From Alcaligenes faecalis (GTDB lineage: Bacteria; Pseudomonadota; Gammaproteobacteria; Burkholderiales; Burkholderiaceae_B), in the NCBI RefSeq assembly GCF_009497775.1, contig NZ_CP031012.1, positions 2,232,001-2,296,000 on the forward strand: 64,000 nt of DNA. Direction: 5' to 3'. A program made the position numbers and the translations under genes. Under the pieces are notes generated by a model. That model was given only the letters and a program-made list of their open reading frames with translations, was not told the DNA's origin and did no database searches. This document shows positions 55,462 to 63,668 of this stretch, piece by piece; position 1 is the first letter of the stretch, and every line of letters starts with the position of its first letter.

Positions 55462-55626
55462 TTTGAATGTTTCGCCATCATTTTCTCCACTCTCTTCTTG
55501 TCCCTGCTGAGTGGATCGAACGCCAATGACTCGTTCCCGCTTGCCGTGATGGTGACCACCGCCGCTGTCATCTGGAACTTTCTGTTCGACAAGGTATTTA
55601 CACTTCCACGGCATCAGGCCGCGTAA
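55462..55626 (+). pseudogene. Remnant of a small PACE/BTP-like membrane protein
   Basis: An open frame ending at TAA 55624-55626 encodes a hydrophobic stretch beginning FECFAIIFSTLFLSLLSG and ending AAVIWNFLFDKVFTL. The order Phe-Glu, hydrophobic helix, second helix, then the WN-x-x-F(D/N)-x-x-F motif matches the first half of PACE (AceI-type, bacterial transmembrane pair) proteins, which are about 140 residues with two such pairs. Here there is no credible start codon, and the second half is missing before a terminator. I read it as a truncated relic; a very short real membrane protein is the alternative. Confidence 0.5.
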
Positions 55627-55642
55627 AGCCACACACAACAAG

Positions 55643-55687
55643 AAAAACCGCCACGCTTTCGACTCTTCAAAGCGGGGCGGTTTTTAT
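55643..55687. terminator. Terminator after the membrane-protein remnant
   Basis: AAAAACCGCC..CGCTTT pairs with AAAGCG..GGCGGTTTTT around an internal mismatch, with a T-run on the plus strand. Confidence 0.75.
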
Positions 55688-55808
55688 TTTCAAATACGGA
55701 AATGGACCTGAGAGAAGAGCCGATTGCAGACACATTCCACTGGCCCAAGCCCAGGGGTCAAATGCTGCTAAAAACCTGTGCGCTGATATGATAGTGGCAT
55801 CCGCGCAA

Positions 55809-55887
55809 CATGGGCGCCGCTGGCACAGCAAGGACTGGGTAGGCCGTGAACTGAACAGGCCAATCAAACGATGCCAGCGCCCCCATG
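55809..55887. promoter_or_regulatory. Imperfect inverted repeat upstream of xthA
   Basis: The arm at 55809-55825 and the arm at 55872-55887 share complementary CATGGG and GCTGGCA blocks, separated by about 46 nt. It ends 34 nt before the xthA ATG. Possible leader structure; no U-run follows. Confidence 0.35.
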
Positions 55888-55921
55888 CAACACCCTGAAT
55901 TCAAAAGAATATCTCTACACC

Positions 55922-56704
55922 ATGAAACTAACCACCTGGAACGTGAACTCCCTGAACGTCCGTCTTCCTCAAGTTCTTGACTGGCTGGCCGCCAACCCCG
56001 TAGACGTGCTGTGTCTTCAAGAGCTGAAACTGCCCGACGAGCGTTTTCCTTTGGAGGCTTTTCAGGAAATGGGGTATCACGCCCACTGGGCCGGTCAGAA
56101 AACCTATAACGGCGTGGCCCTGATTTCCCGTGAACCGGGCATCGACGTGCAGCGCAATCTGCCCAATTACGACGACCCGCAACAGCGCCTGCTGGCCGCC
56201 ACGTACCCATCACCTGACGGTCCGGTGCGTGTGATCTGTGCCTATTGTCCCAACGGGCAATCGCTGGAGAGCGAGAAGTACACCTACAAGCTGGAATGGT
56301 TTGCCGCCTTGCACGACTGGCTGGAAAAAGAATTGCAGCAGTATCCCCGTCTGGCCATTCTGGGCGACTATAATATTGCCCCAGCCGACCAGGACGTGTA
56401 CGACCCGGCCAAATGGGTAGACGATGTTCTGGTTTCCCCGCCCGAGCGCGCCGCGTTCGAGCGTTTGCTGGCTCTGGGCTTGCACGACGCTTACCGCCTG
56501 TTTGAACAAAGCGGCAGCCCCTTTACCTGGTGGGACTATCGTCGTTTTGCCTTCCGCCGCGATGCCGGGCTGCGTATTGACCACGCCCTGCTGTCCGACG
56601 AGCTCAAGGCCCGTTGCTCGGCCTGCGATATTGACCGCGAGCCGCGTGCCAATGAACAGCCTTCGGATCACGCACCCGTTACCGCTACCTTGTCTTTTAG
56701 CTGA
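55922..56704 (+). CDS. xthA: Exodeoxyribonuclease III (AP endonuclease)
   Basis: Base-excision repair enzyme cutting at abasic sites and degrading 3' ends of double-stranded DNA. 260 residues from the ATG at 55922; an upstream in-frame ATG would overlap the leader repeat. Catalytic motifs are all visible: TTWNVNSLNVR near the start, LQELKLPDE with the metal Glu near residue 34, YNGVALISR, GDYNIAPADQDV near residue 152, and the terminal SDHAPVTATL with the catalytic His. Confidence 0.95.
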   Translation: MKLTTWNVNSLNVRLPQVLDWLAANPVDVLCLQELKLPDERFPLEAFQEMGYHAHWAGQKTYNGVALISREPGIDVQRNLPNYDDPQQRLLAATYPSPDGPVRVICAYCPNGQSLESEKYTYKLEWFAALHDWLEKELQQYPRLAILGDYNIAPADQDVYDPAKWVDDVLVSPPERAAFERLLALGLHDAYRLFEQSGSPFTWWDYRRFAFRRDAGLRIDHALLSDELKARCSACDIDREPRANEQPSDHAPVTATLSFS

Positions 56705-56719
56705 CACACTCATTTCATT

Positions 56720-57049
56720 ATGCAAATTCAAAGCCAAATCATCGAGCAGACTGACTCGGCCTATGTGCTTGAGATCACCTTGGAAGAGGAACACAAGGTC
56801 TGGGCCTATCTGGCCATCAGCGAGCCTGATCTGGATGCGGTCGCCAATATTGTCCCGCCCGAGCAATTCGAGGCCGGTGGCGATGTGCACGTAATGGCCA
56901 TTGCCCAGCCCGAAGATGCCCCGCAGGAAGTGGAGGAAGTTCTGTTCTCCATGAACCCCAACGACACGGTGGTCTTTCTGTGCGCGGACCAGGCCAGCGT
57001 CATGGCTGTCTTGAATGAGTTTGGGCAAAGCGACCCAAGCAGCAATTAA
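56720..57049 (+). CDS. Conserved-looking hypothetical protein, 109 residues
   Basis: Acidic, soluble product with many Glu/Asp and one Cys (FLCADQ). It begins MQIQSQIIEQTDSAYVLEIT and contains no membrane segment or recognised motif. It lies 15 nt after xthA and 37 nt before gmk on the same strand, with the codon use of its neighbours, so it is very likely real. I do not recognise the family; a small partner or regulatory role in the xthA-gmk neighbourhood cannot be tested from sequence alone. Confidence 0.8.
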   Translation: MQIQSQIIEQTDSAYVLEITLEEEHKVWAYLAISEPDLDAVANIVPPEQFEAGGDVHVMAIAQPEDAPQEVEEVLFSMNPNDTVVFLCADQASVMAVLNEFGQSDPSSN

Positions 57050-57086
57050 TTCTTTTATAAAAATCTACTTCTAGAGTCTGCTCTCC

Positions 57087-57731
57087 ATGTCCACGAGCTA
57101 TCCTGGCACTGTTTTTATGGTTGTCGCCCCCAGCGGGGCTGGCAAATCCAGTCTGGTCAACGCCCTGCTGGCCAATGATTCCAACATCATGCTGTCCATC
57201 TCGGCCACCACACGCGCCCCCCGCCCCGGCGAGAGCGACGGCGAGCACTACTTCTTTGTGGACAAGGCCCGCTTTGAAAACATGGTCGCAGAAAACGCCA
57301 TGCTGGAATGGGCCAAGGTCCATGACAACTACTACGGCACGCCCCGCGAACCCATTCAGAAAGCCCTGAATGCAGGCCGTGATGTGTTGCTGGAAATTGA
57401 CTGGCAAGGTGCCCGTCTGGCTCGTGAACATTTCCCCGAAGCGGTGGGTATTTTCATTCTGCCGCCCTCCCTGCCCACCTTGCAGGCGCGTTTGCGCAAA
57501 CGCGGGCAGGATAGCGAAGAGATCATCGCCCGACGCGTCGAGGCTGCCGAGCACGAAATCGCCCATGTTCGTGACTGTCAATATGCTATTATCAATGAGG
57601 ATTTTGATACGGCATTACAGCAGCTATTGAGTATTGTGCAGGCCAGTCGTTTGCGCACTGCCACTCAGTCAGTACGGCATCGCCAACTCTTTCAACAATT
57701 AGGCGCAGATGCCCTGCTGAATCAGGGCTGA
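57087..57731 (+). CDS. gmk: Guanylate kinase
   Basis: Phosphorylates GMP to GDP. 214 residues. P-loop [13 protein letters not shown] at 12-24, GMP-binding [19 protein letters not shown] near residue 40 and the YGTPREPI segment near residue 89. DWQGARL near residue 109 follows in family order. rpoZ begins 35 nt downstream, the conserved gmk-rpoZ-spoT order; gmk and spoT both act on guanine nucleotides. Confidence 0.97.
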   Translation: MSTSYPGTVFMVVAPSGAGKSSLVNALLANDSNIMLSISATTRAPRPGESDGEHYFFVDKARFENMVAENAMLEWAKVHDNYYGTPREPIQKALNAGRDVLLEIDWQGARLAREHFPEAVGIFILPPSLPTLQARLRKRGQDSEEIIARRVEAAEHEIAHVRDCQYAIINEDFDTALQQLLSIVQASRLRTATQSVRHRQLFQQLGADALLNQG

Positions 57732-57766
57732 TCTCCTTCTTATTACTTTTTGATAACAGGTCTACT

Positions 57767-57970
57767 ATGGCTCGCATCACTATCGAGGACTGCCTGGAGC
57801 AAGTCCCCAATCGCTTTAAGCTCACCTTGGCAGCCGCCTACCGTGCGCGCGAACTGGCTCAAGGCCACGAACCACGCCTGGAAAGCAAGAACAAGCCTAC
57901 GGTTACCGCCCTGCGAGAAATCGCCTCCGGCGCGACCGGTCTGGAAATGCTGCGCAAAGTTCCTACCTGA
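57767..57970 (+). CDS. rpoZ: RNA polymerase omega subunit
   Basis: 67 residues beginning [30 protein letters not shown], the omega signature. It chaperones beta-prime and, in E. coli, forms one ppGpp-binding site, which fits its place next to spoT. The C-terminal [15 protein letters not shown] segment is typical. The spoT ATG follows after 21 nt. Confidence 0.97.
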   Translation: MARITIEDCLEQVPNRFKLTLAAAYRARELAQGHEPRLESKNKPTVTALREIASGATGLEMLRKVPT

Positions 57971-57991
57971 TAGGCACAGGCGGAGCACGGT

Positions 57992-60271
57992 ATGGCATTT
58001 TCTGGTTTACGGGGCGCATCGTCTGGGCTGTTGGCCGTCCTTAAAAAAGGTTCACGGCTAGGTCGTCGCAAGCCTAAAGACAAGGACACCCCGGCACTGG
58101 CACAAACTGCCCAGGAAAGTGCCAATCCCCCTATTGCCTCGCTGGCTCCGCTTAACAAGATCATCTCGCAGTACCTGGACCCGAAAGATGTAGAGCGGGT
58201 ACGGGAGGCCTATCGTTTCTCCGATCAGGCCCATCTGGGGCAATTCCGCGCCAGTGGCGAACCCTATATCTCGCACCCCATTGCCGTCACGGAAATCTGT
58301 GCGGGCTGGAAGCTGGATACCGATGCCTTGATGTCGGCCCTGCTGCATGACGTGATCGAAGATCAGGACGTCACCAAGCAGGAATTGGCTGAAAAGTTCG
58401 GTACCGATGTGGCCGAGATTGTGGACGGCTTGTCCAAGCTGGAACGCCTGGAATTTGCCACCAAGACGCAGCAACAAGCCGACAGCTTCCGCAAGATGCT
58501 GCTGGCCATGTCGCGTGACGTGCGCGTCATTCTGATCAAGCTGGCCGACCGCCTGCACAATATGCGCACGCTGGATGCGGTCAAGCCGGAAAAACGCCGC
58601 CGCGTGGCCCAGGAAACCCTGGATATTTACGCTCCGATTGCACATCGCCTGGGCCTGAATGCCCTGTTCCGCGAGTTGCAGGACCGCTGCTTCAAGGCCA
58701 TCTACCCCAATCGCTACAAGGTGCTGCACAAGGCCTTGTTGGCCGCTCGTGGCAACCGCCGTGAAGTGCTGGGCAAGATCACCGAAGCCGTCAAGATCGC
58801 CCTGCCTGCTGCCGGGATTGATGCCGAAATTTCCGGTCGTGAAAAGTCGCTCTACAGCATTTTCTGCAAGATGGTCGAGCAGAAAAAGTCCTTCTCGGAC
58901 GTGCTGGACATTTACGGCTTTCGCATCATTGTGCACACCCTGCCCGAGTGCTACTTGTCCCTGGGCACGCTGCACCAGCTGTATCGCCCCGTACCGGGCA
59001 AATTCAAGGACTACATTGCCATCCCTAAAGTGAATGGCTACCAGTCCCTGCACACCACCTTGATTGGCCCCTACGGCACCCCCGTCGAGTTCCAGTTCCG
59101 CACCCGCGAAATGGATCACGTGGCCGAAGAAGGCGTGGCCTCTCATTGGCTGTACAAAGAAGACGACGTCACCCTGAACGATCTGCAAAAGCGTACACAC
59201 CGCTGGTTGCAATCCCTGCTGGATATTCAAAGCCAGACAGGTGACTCCACAGAATTCCTGGAGCACGTCAAAGTTGACCTGTTCCCCGATGCGGTTTACG
59301 TCCACACGCCCAAAGGCAAGATTATTTCCCTGCCACGTGGTGCAACTCCCGTGGACTTTGCCTACAGCATCCATACCGACATCGGTAATCACGCTGTGGC
59401 CTCCAAGATCAATGGCGAGTTTGCCCCGCTACGCACCGAGCTGAAAAGCGGTGACTCGGTGGAGATCATTACCTCCCCTGCCGCCCGCCCAAGCGCTCAG
59501 TGGCTGAACTATGTTCGTTCGGGCCGTGCCCGTTCGGAAATCCGCCATTACCTGCGTACCGTTAAGTACGAAGAGTCCGTGGCCTTTGGTCGCCGCCTGC
59601 TGGATCAAGCCTTTGATCAGCTGGGCCTGCCCCACGCAACGGACAACGATCCAAACTGGGACAAGCTGGCCAAGGGTTCGGGCGCGGCTTCCCGCGAAGA
59701 AATTCTGGCTGATATCGGCTTGGGCAAACGTCTGGCTGCGGTTGTAGCCCGCCGCTTTGCTCCAGAAAACCCTTTGCTGGAAACCACCGCGGCCGAGTTT
59801 GACGAAATCAATGCCAACACCTCGGCACCGATTCTGATTCACGGCAACGAAGGTCAGGCTGTGCAGTTGGCCCCCTGCTGTGGTCCTCTGCCTGGTGACG
59901 CCATTATTGGTGGCATCCGGCTGGGTCATGGTCTGGTCGTTCACATGGCTGAATGCGCGGTGGCACAACGCGCCCAGGCCAAAGAGCCCGAGCGTTGGGT
60001 GCCGGTGATGTGGGACAGCAATACCGCCCGCCACCTGTCCACCCGTCTGGATGTGACTGCAATCAACGAGCGTGGTGTTCTGGGCCGTCTGGCGGCTGAA
60101 ATCACCGATGCCGACTCCAACATTCTGCATATCTCCATGCCGGATGAATCGGCTGCAACCTCGGTGTTGCACCTGACCGTTCAGGTTGATAGCCGTACCC
60201 ACCTGGCACGCGTGATTCGCTCTATCCGTCACGTGCCGCAGGTTCAGAAGATTGTGCGTGTGAAGGGTTAA
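57992..60271 (+). CDS. spoT: Bifunctional (p)ppGpp synthetase/hydrolase (Rel/SpoT)
   Basis: 759 residues. The hydrolase HD domain has LLHDVIEDQD near residue 119 and DRLHNMRTL near residue 188. The synthetase domain includes GREKSLYSIFCKM near residue 285 and YGFRIIVHT near residue 307, followed by NGYQSLHTTLIGP. TGS domain (VYVHTPKGKIISLPRGATPVDFAY, near 437) and a C-terminal ACT domain from about 685 follow. Both catalytic centres look complete, so it probably both makes and degrades the alarmone. Betaproteobacteria usually also carry a RelA paralogue elsewhere. Confidence 0.96.
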   Translation: MAFSGLRGASSGLLAVLKKGSRLGRRKPKDKDTPALAQTAQESANPPIASLAPLNKIISQYLDPKDVERVREAYRFSDQAHLGQFRASGEPYISHPIAVTEICAGWKLDTDALMSALLHDVIEDQDVTKQELAEKFGTDVAEIVDGLSKLERLEFATKTQQQADSFRKMLLAMSRDVRVILIKLADRLHNMRTLDAVKPEKRRRVAQETLDIYAPIAHRLGLNALFRELQDRCFKAIYPNRYKVLHKALLAARGNRREVLGKITEAVKIALPAAGIDAEISGREKSLYSIFCKMVEQKKSFSDVLDIYGFRIIVHTLPECYLSLGTLHQLYRPVPGKFKDYIAIPKVNGYQSLHTTLIGPYGTPVEFQFRTREMDHVAEEGVASHWLYKEDDVTLNDLQKRTHRWLQSLLDIQSQTGDSTEFLEHVKVDLFPDAVYVHTPKGKIISLPRGATPVDFAYSIHTDIGNHAVASKINGEFAPLRTELKSGDSVEIITSPAARPSAQWLNYVRSGRARSEIRHYLRTVKYEESVAFGRRLLDQAFDQLGLPHATDNDPNWDKLAKGSGAASREEILADIGLGKRLAAVVARRFAPENPLLETTAAEFDEINANTSAPILIHGNEGQAVQLAPCCGPLPGDAIIGGIRLGHGLVVHMAECAVAQRAQAKEPERWVPVMWDSNTARHLSTRLDVTAINERGVLGRLAAEITDADSNILHISMPDESAATSVLHLTVQVDSRTHLARVIRSIRHVPQVQKIVRVKG

Positions 60272-60297
60272 ACCTGTCTCAAATTACGCTTCAGCGA

Positions 60298-60328
60298 AAA
60301 AGCGCCTGCTAATAAGCAGGCGTTTTTT
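60298..60328. terminator. Bidirectional terminator after spoT
   Basis: CGCCTGCT/AGCAGGCG (60303-60310 with 60315-60322) with a 4-nt loop, six T on plus and five T on minus. It ends both spoT and the convergent LysR transcript. Confidence 0.9.
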
Positions 60329-60356
60329 ATGGTTTAAAAACAATCAAAACCGAACC

Positions 60357-61310
60357 CTAGGCCAAGGTCTCACGCACATGTTGCTCCAAGGCCTGAATAA
60401 AAATCTCCACTGGCTCGTGCGCGTAATCGTCCTGCGGCAAGAACAAGGAAACAGAAGGCAATGCAATCCCGTCAAAAGGCAAAGGGACGACTCGCACGAC
60501 GCCCTGTTCGCTGAACTGTCGGGCCGAAATAGAACCCAGCAAGACCAACGCCTGGTTCTCGCGCAGCACGGCCAGGTTCGCCAGGGTCAGGGTTGACTCC
60601 AGCAGACAGCGGGGCTCCTGAAAGCCCTGACGGGCCAACCAGAACGCCAGGGTACGACGCAAAGGAGCACCTTGAGGGGGCAGGACCCATTCATAACTCA
60701 AGGCCTCCTCCCAATCCACAGTGGGTTTGGAAAAAATAGGGTGCTGCGTGTCGGCCACCATCACGATGGATTCGTTATACAAATGCAGGGTGTCAAAGTC
60801 TTCCAGATCCTGACTGTCCAGCACCCGCCCCAACACACAGTCCAGACGTCCGTCGCGCAAACGCTCCAACAAGCTGGCGCTGCTCCCCTCCTCGATACGC
60901 AAGACCACATCCTGATCGGCGGCCCTCATGGCGGCCAAGGCTCCAGGAATCACTGCACCACAAGCGGGCGACACCCCCACACGAACCCGCCCCTTCGCAC
61001 CTTGATGCGCCACCTGGACCTCTTCGCCCAAGCCATCGACCATGCCCAGGAAGCGCTGGGCTCGCAACACCAAGGCCGCACCGGCGGCGGTCGGAAGTAC
61101 CCCGCGATTGCTGCGCTCGTACAAGGTGGCACCGATCAAGGACTCGGCCTCCAGCAAAAGCTTGCTGGCCGCCGGCTGGCTCATGCCCATCATTTCTGCT
61201 GCGTGTTTCAAGCTGCCATGCTCACCCAAGGCCGCCAGCAGCTCCAGATGTCGCAAACGAATACGGCGCGACAAGGGAGGAAGTGGGGGGGAAATGCTTG
61301 TATCCGTCAT
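60357..61310 (-). CDS. LysR-family transcriptional regulator (distal of a tandem pair)
   Basis: 317 residues from the ATG at 61310-61308; upstream in-frame codons overlap the preceding gene. HTH region LRHLELLAALGEHGSLKHAAEMMGMSQPAASKLLLE at about 20-55, then the effector domain. It begins one nucleotide after the stop of the upstream LysR gene, so the two are co-transcribed. The Met-Ser-Gln-Pro-Ala-Ala-Ser-Lys recognition helix is of the GbpR/PcaQ style, whose members control sugar or aromatic-acid catabolism; that resemblance is weak evidence. Confidence 0.9.
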   Translation of the reverse strand: MTDTSISPPLPPLSRRIRLRHLELLAALGEHGSLKHAAEMMGMSQPAASKLLLEAESLIGATLYERSNRGVLPTAAGAALVLRAQRFLGMVDGLGEEVQVAHQGAKGRVRVGVSPACGAVIPGALAAMRAADQDVVLRIEEGSSASLLERLRDGRLDCVLGRVLDSQDLEDFDTLHLYNESIVMVADTQHPIFSKPTVDWEEALSYEWVLPPQGAPLRRTLAFWLARQGFQEPRCLLESTLTLANLAVLRENQALVLLGSISARQFSEQGVVRVVPLPFDGIALPSVSLFLPQDDYAHEPVEIFIQALEQHVRETLA

Positions 61311-61311
61311 A

Positions 61312-62220
61312 TCACTGCTCTCCGAAACCGTCTTCTCGGCAACCCAGGAAGTGGGCAAACTGAACCAAGGCTTGGTGCAGCTCCGGCTCACTCTGAACAT
61401 GAGAGCCCAGCAGCAAGAACGCTGGGGCATCCATGCCTGGGTCATCCAAAAGCTCCAACGGCCTCACCACCCCCGCCTGCTGCATAAACAAGGCCTGAGC
61501 TGCAGGCAAGCAGGCTACGGCATCTGATTGAGCCACCACGGTACTCAATCCTTGCCCGGCAGGAATCTTCCAAATACGGGCAAGTGTTTCTATACCGACC
61601 TTTAGCATCCAGTCCCGGAATGCCCGGTGAAAAGAATCCGCTGCCGTAGGCAAAACCCAATCCAAGGTCTGCACATCCTTGGGACTCAAAGGCCTGCCTG
61701 CCTTGAACAAGGAATGATGTGTTCTTAAAACAGGCACCATGCGACTGCTGATCCGCCACTGCCGGGGCCAGTCACGCAAAGGCTCGTCCAGCAAAACCAC
61801 ATCCAGCTCCGCCCGACGTAAAAGCGGCAACACTTGTTCAGACCCCAATTCCAGCAGACGCAGCTTCAAGGTTTGCGAGCGACGCCACTGCACAAAGGCA
61901 TTTCCAAGCGCCAAACCATGCCAATCCGAGACATAGCCGATCTTGAGAACGGGGGCTTCTTTGTCGTGATGCCCAGGGCCACGATCGAGCACATCCAGCA
62001 AATGCTCCACCCGTCGTAAAACCAGCTGCCCCAGTGTGGTGGCCTCAATTCCCTGACGGCTACGTGTAAACAAGGCCGCCCCCATCTGCACCTCGATCTC
62101 GGCCAAGGCCTTGCTGACTGCGGACTGGGTCAAGGACAAGTCTCGCGCAGCACTATGGATACTGGAATTACGCCCCAAAGCGGCCAAAACCAAGAGCTGA
62201 CGCGGTTCCAGGCGCTTCAT
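61312..62220 (-). CDS. LysR-family transcriptional regulator (proximal of a tandem pair)
   Basis: 302 residues from the ATG at 62220-62218. HTH region LLVLAALGRNSSIHSAARDLSLTQSAVSKALAE at about 8-40. Divergent from the FAH-RidA-Bug catabolic operon across about 140 bp, the classical LysR position, so it probably controls that operon with the second regulator. The two regulators share the fold but differ clearly in sequence, so they are not a recent duplication. Confidence 0.9.
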   Translation of the reverse strand: MKRLEPRQLLVLAALGRNSSIHSAARDLSLTQSAVSKALAEIEVQMGAALFTRSRQGIEATTLGQLVLRRVEHLLDVLDRGPGHHDKEAPVLKIGYVSDWHGLALGNAFVQWRRSQTLKLRLLELGSEQVLPLLRRAELDVVLLDEPLRDWPRQWRISSRMVPVLRTHHSLFKAGRPLSPKDVQTLDWVLPTAADSFHRAFRDWMLKVGIETLARIWKIPAGQGLSTVVAQSDAVACLPAAQALFMQQAGVVRPLELLDDPGMDAPAFLLLGSHVQSEPELHQALVQFAHFLGCREDGFGEQ

Positions 62221-62323
62221 CAGAGCACTGAAAACACAAAGAAAAATCCGTTTCTGGTATTCATCATAGTTATAACAAGACGTGAATTTTTCATTAACTG
62301 GGAATAGATGGCCGAGCATACCA

Positions 62324-62338
62324 TGAACTTCATGTTCA
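62324..62338. promoter_or_regulatory. Candidate LysR binding site
   Basis: TGAAC-TTCAT-GTTCA is a perfect 5-bp dyad of the LysR-box shape (T-N13-A). It lies inside the N-terminal extension of the downstream frame, so it favours the later start codon at 62359. Confidence 0.45.
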
Positions 62339-62358
62339 ACAGTTACCCGGATTTATCT

Positions 62359-63255
62359 ATGTTTTCCCTTAAAACTCTGCTGATCCACCAGGCCCCTGTA
62401 GCTTGCCTATCGATAGACGGAAAGGACTATTCCATTGCCGCCTTATGCCAGCGTTTGAACGCTCCCGCCCTGCCTGACAGCGTGTTTGATCTGCTGGCTC
62501 AGTGGGAGACAAATCTGCCCAAACTAAAGAGCTTGGCTGAGCAAGCGACAGCTCATACAGACCTGGTTCTGAGCGAAACAGCGGCCACACTGCCGCCCGT
62601 GCTGTATCCCGGCAAGATTCTGTGCGCCGGCGCCAACTACTACGACCACCTGCAAGAAATGGGGGTTCCAGCAGAGAAAAAAGACCAGCGCCTGTTCTTC
62701 TTTTTCAAACCCGCACGCCAGGCCGCCATTGGTGACGGCCAGCACGCACCCATCCCCAAGAACTGCCAGAAATACGATTGGGAAATTGAACTGGCCATGG
62801 TGATTGGTAAAACTGCCAAAGACCTGACATTGGAAAACGCGATGGAGCACGTGGCCGGTTACACCATCGCCATTGACCTCTCGGCCCGCGACTTTGCCCG
62901 CGCCCCCGAGCAGTTCTACAAATTTGACTGGGTCGCCGCCAAAGCCAATGACGCCAGTTGCCCCATCGGCCCTGCCCTGATACCTGCCTGCTTCGTCAAG
63001 GATCCGCAAAACCTGGATCTGAAACTGGAGCTGAACGGCCAGCTCAAACAAGACGCCAACACCTCCGGCATGATTTTTGATCTGCGCGAGCAACTCGTGC
63101 GTCTGACAGAAATCATGACACTGGAACCCGGTGACATCGTCCTGACGGGCACCCCAGCTGGTGTCGGCGCAGCCCGAGGCGAGTTTCTGACCCCCGGCGA
63201 CCAGCTATACGCTCACATCAGCGGCCTGGGCACGCTGAGCACCACGATTGCCTAA
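62359..63255 (+). CDS. Fumarylacetoacetate hydrolase (FAH)-family enzyme
   Basis: 299 residues if translation starts at ATG 62359 (MFSLKTLLIHQAP); in-frame ATGs at 62308, 62323 and 62332 are alternatives. FAH fold with the metal/catalytic residues visible: LCAGANYYDHLQEMG near residue 92, the Glu pair in YDWEIELAMVIGK near residue 140, and YTIAIDLSARDF near residue 165. TGTPAGVGAARG near residue 265 completes the family pattern. The family includes acylpyruvases, 2-oxo-hept-3-ene-dioate hydratases and decarboxylases. Context (RidA and a Bug protein) suggests a carboxylic-acid or aromatic catabolic route; exact substrate unknown. Confidence 0.85.
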   Translation: MFSLKTLLIHQAPVACLSIDGKDYSIAALCQRLNAPALPDSVFDLLAQWETNLPKLKSLAEQATAHTDLVLSETAATLPPVLYPGKILCAGANYYDHLQEMGVPAEKKDQRLFFFFKPARQAAIGDGQHAPIPKNCQKYDWEIELAMVIGKTAKDLTLENAMEHVAGYTIAIDLSARDFARAPEQFYKFDWVAAKANDASCPIGPALIPACFVKDPQNLDLKLELNGQLKQDANTSGMIFDLREQLVRLTEIMTLEPGDIVLTGTPAGVGAARGEFLTPGDQLYAHISGLGTLSTTIA

Positions 63256-63285
63256 GCCCTTTCTTTTCATCATCAGGAGATCATC

Positions 63286-63633
63286 ATGAGCATCGAACGC
63301 TTTCACCAAAACAAGAACATGAGCAAATACGTCATTCACGACAAAATTGTGTATATGTCGGGGCAAGTCGCCATGGACCCGTCCGGCTCGTTTGAAGAAC
63401 AGCTGCACCAGATTCTGAATCAGATTGACGAGCAATTTCAGGAAATCGGCATAGACCGCAGCCACATTCTGCGTGCCATGATCTGGATCGACGACTACAA
63501 GAAATGGCCATCATTGAACGAGATCTGGAATGCCTGGATTCCCGCTGACAAAAAACCAGCCCGCTCCTGCGTGGAATCCAAGTTGGCCTTTCCACAATAC
63601 CAAGTCGAAGTTGAAATAACCGCCGCGCTCTGA
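63286..63633 (+). CDS. RidA/YjgF-family protein
   Basis: 115 residues with AGGAGA before the ATG. The RidA fold shows in VYMSGQVAMDPSGSFEEQ near residue 24, SHILRAMIWIDDYKKWPSLNEIW near residue 63, and PARSCVESKLAFP near residue 93 with the conserved Arg and Glu. RidA members deaminate reactive enamine/imine intermediates; some act as dedicated deaminases in catabolic operons. It sits between the FAH gene (30-nt gap) and the Bug gene (35-nt gap). It may act on an intermediate containing nitrogen, which is inference. Confidence 0.9.
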   Translation: MSIERFHQNKNMSKYVIHDKIVYMSGQVAMDPSGSFEEQLHQILNQIDEQFQEIGIDRSHILRAMIWIDDYKKWPSLNEIWNAWIPADKKPARSCVESKLAFPQYQVEVEITAAL

Positions 63634-63668
63634 TCTCCAGACAGAGCGCGACACCGGGAGACAACATT

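Noticed and set aside
55395..55641. Minus-strand frames of 65-79 codons opposite the membrane-protein remnant
   Set aside because: No recognisable motif or start signal; the opposite strand has the hydrophobic PACE-like pattern.
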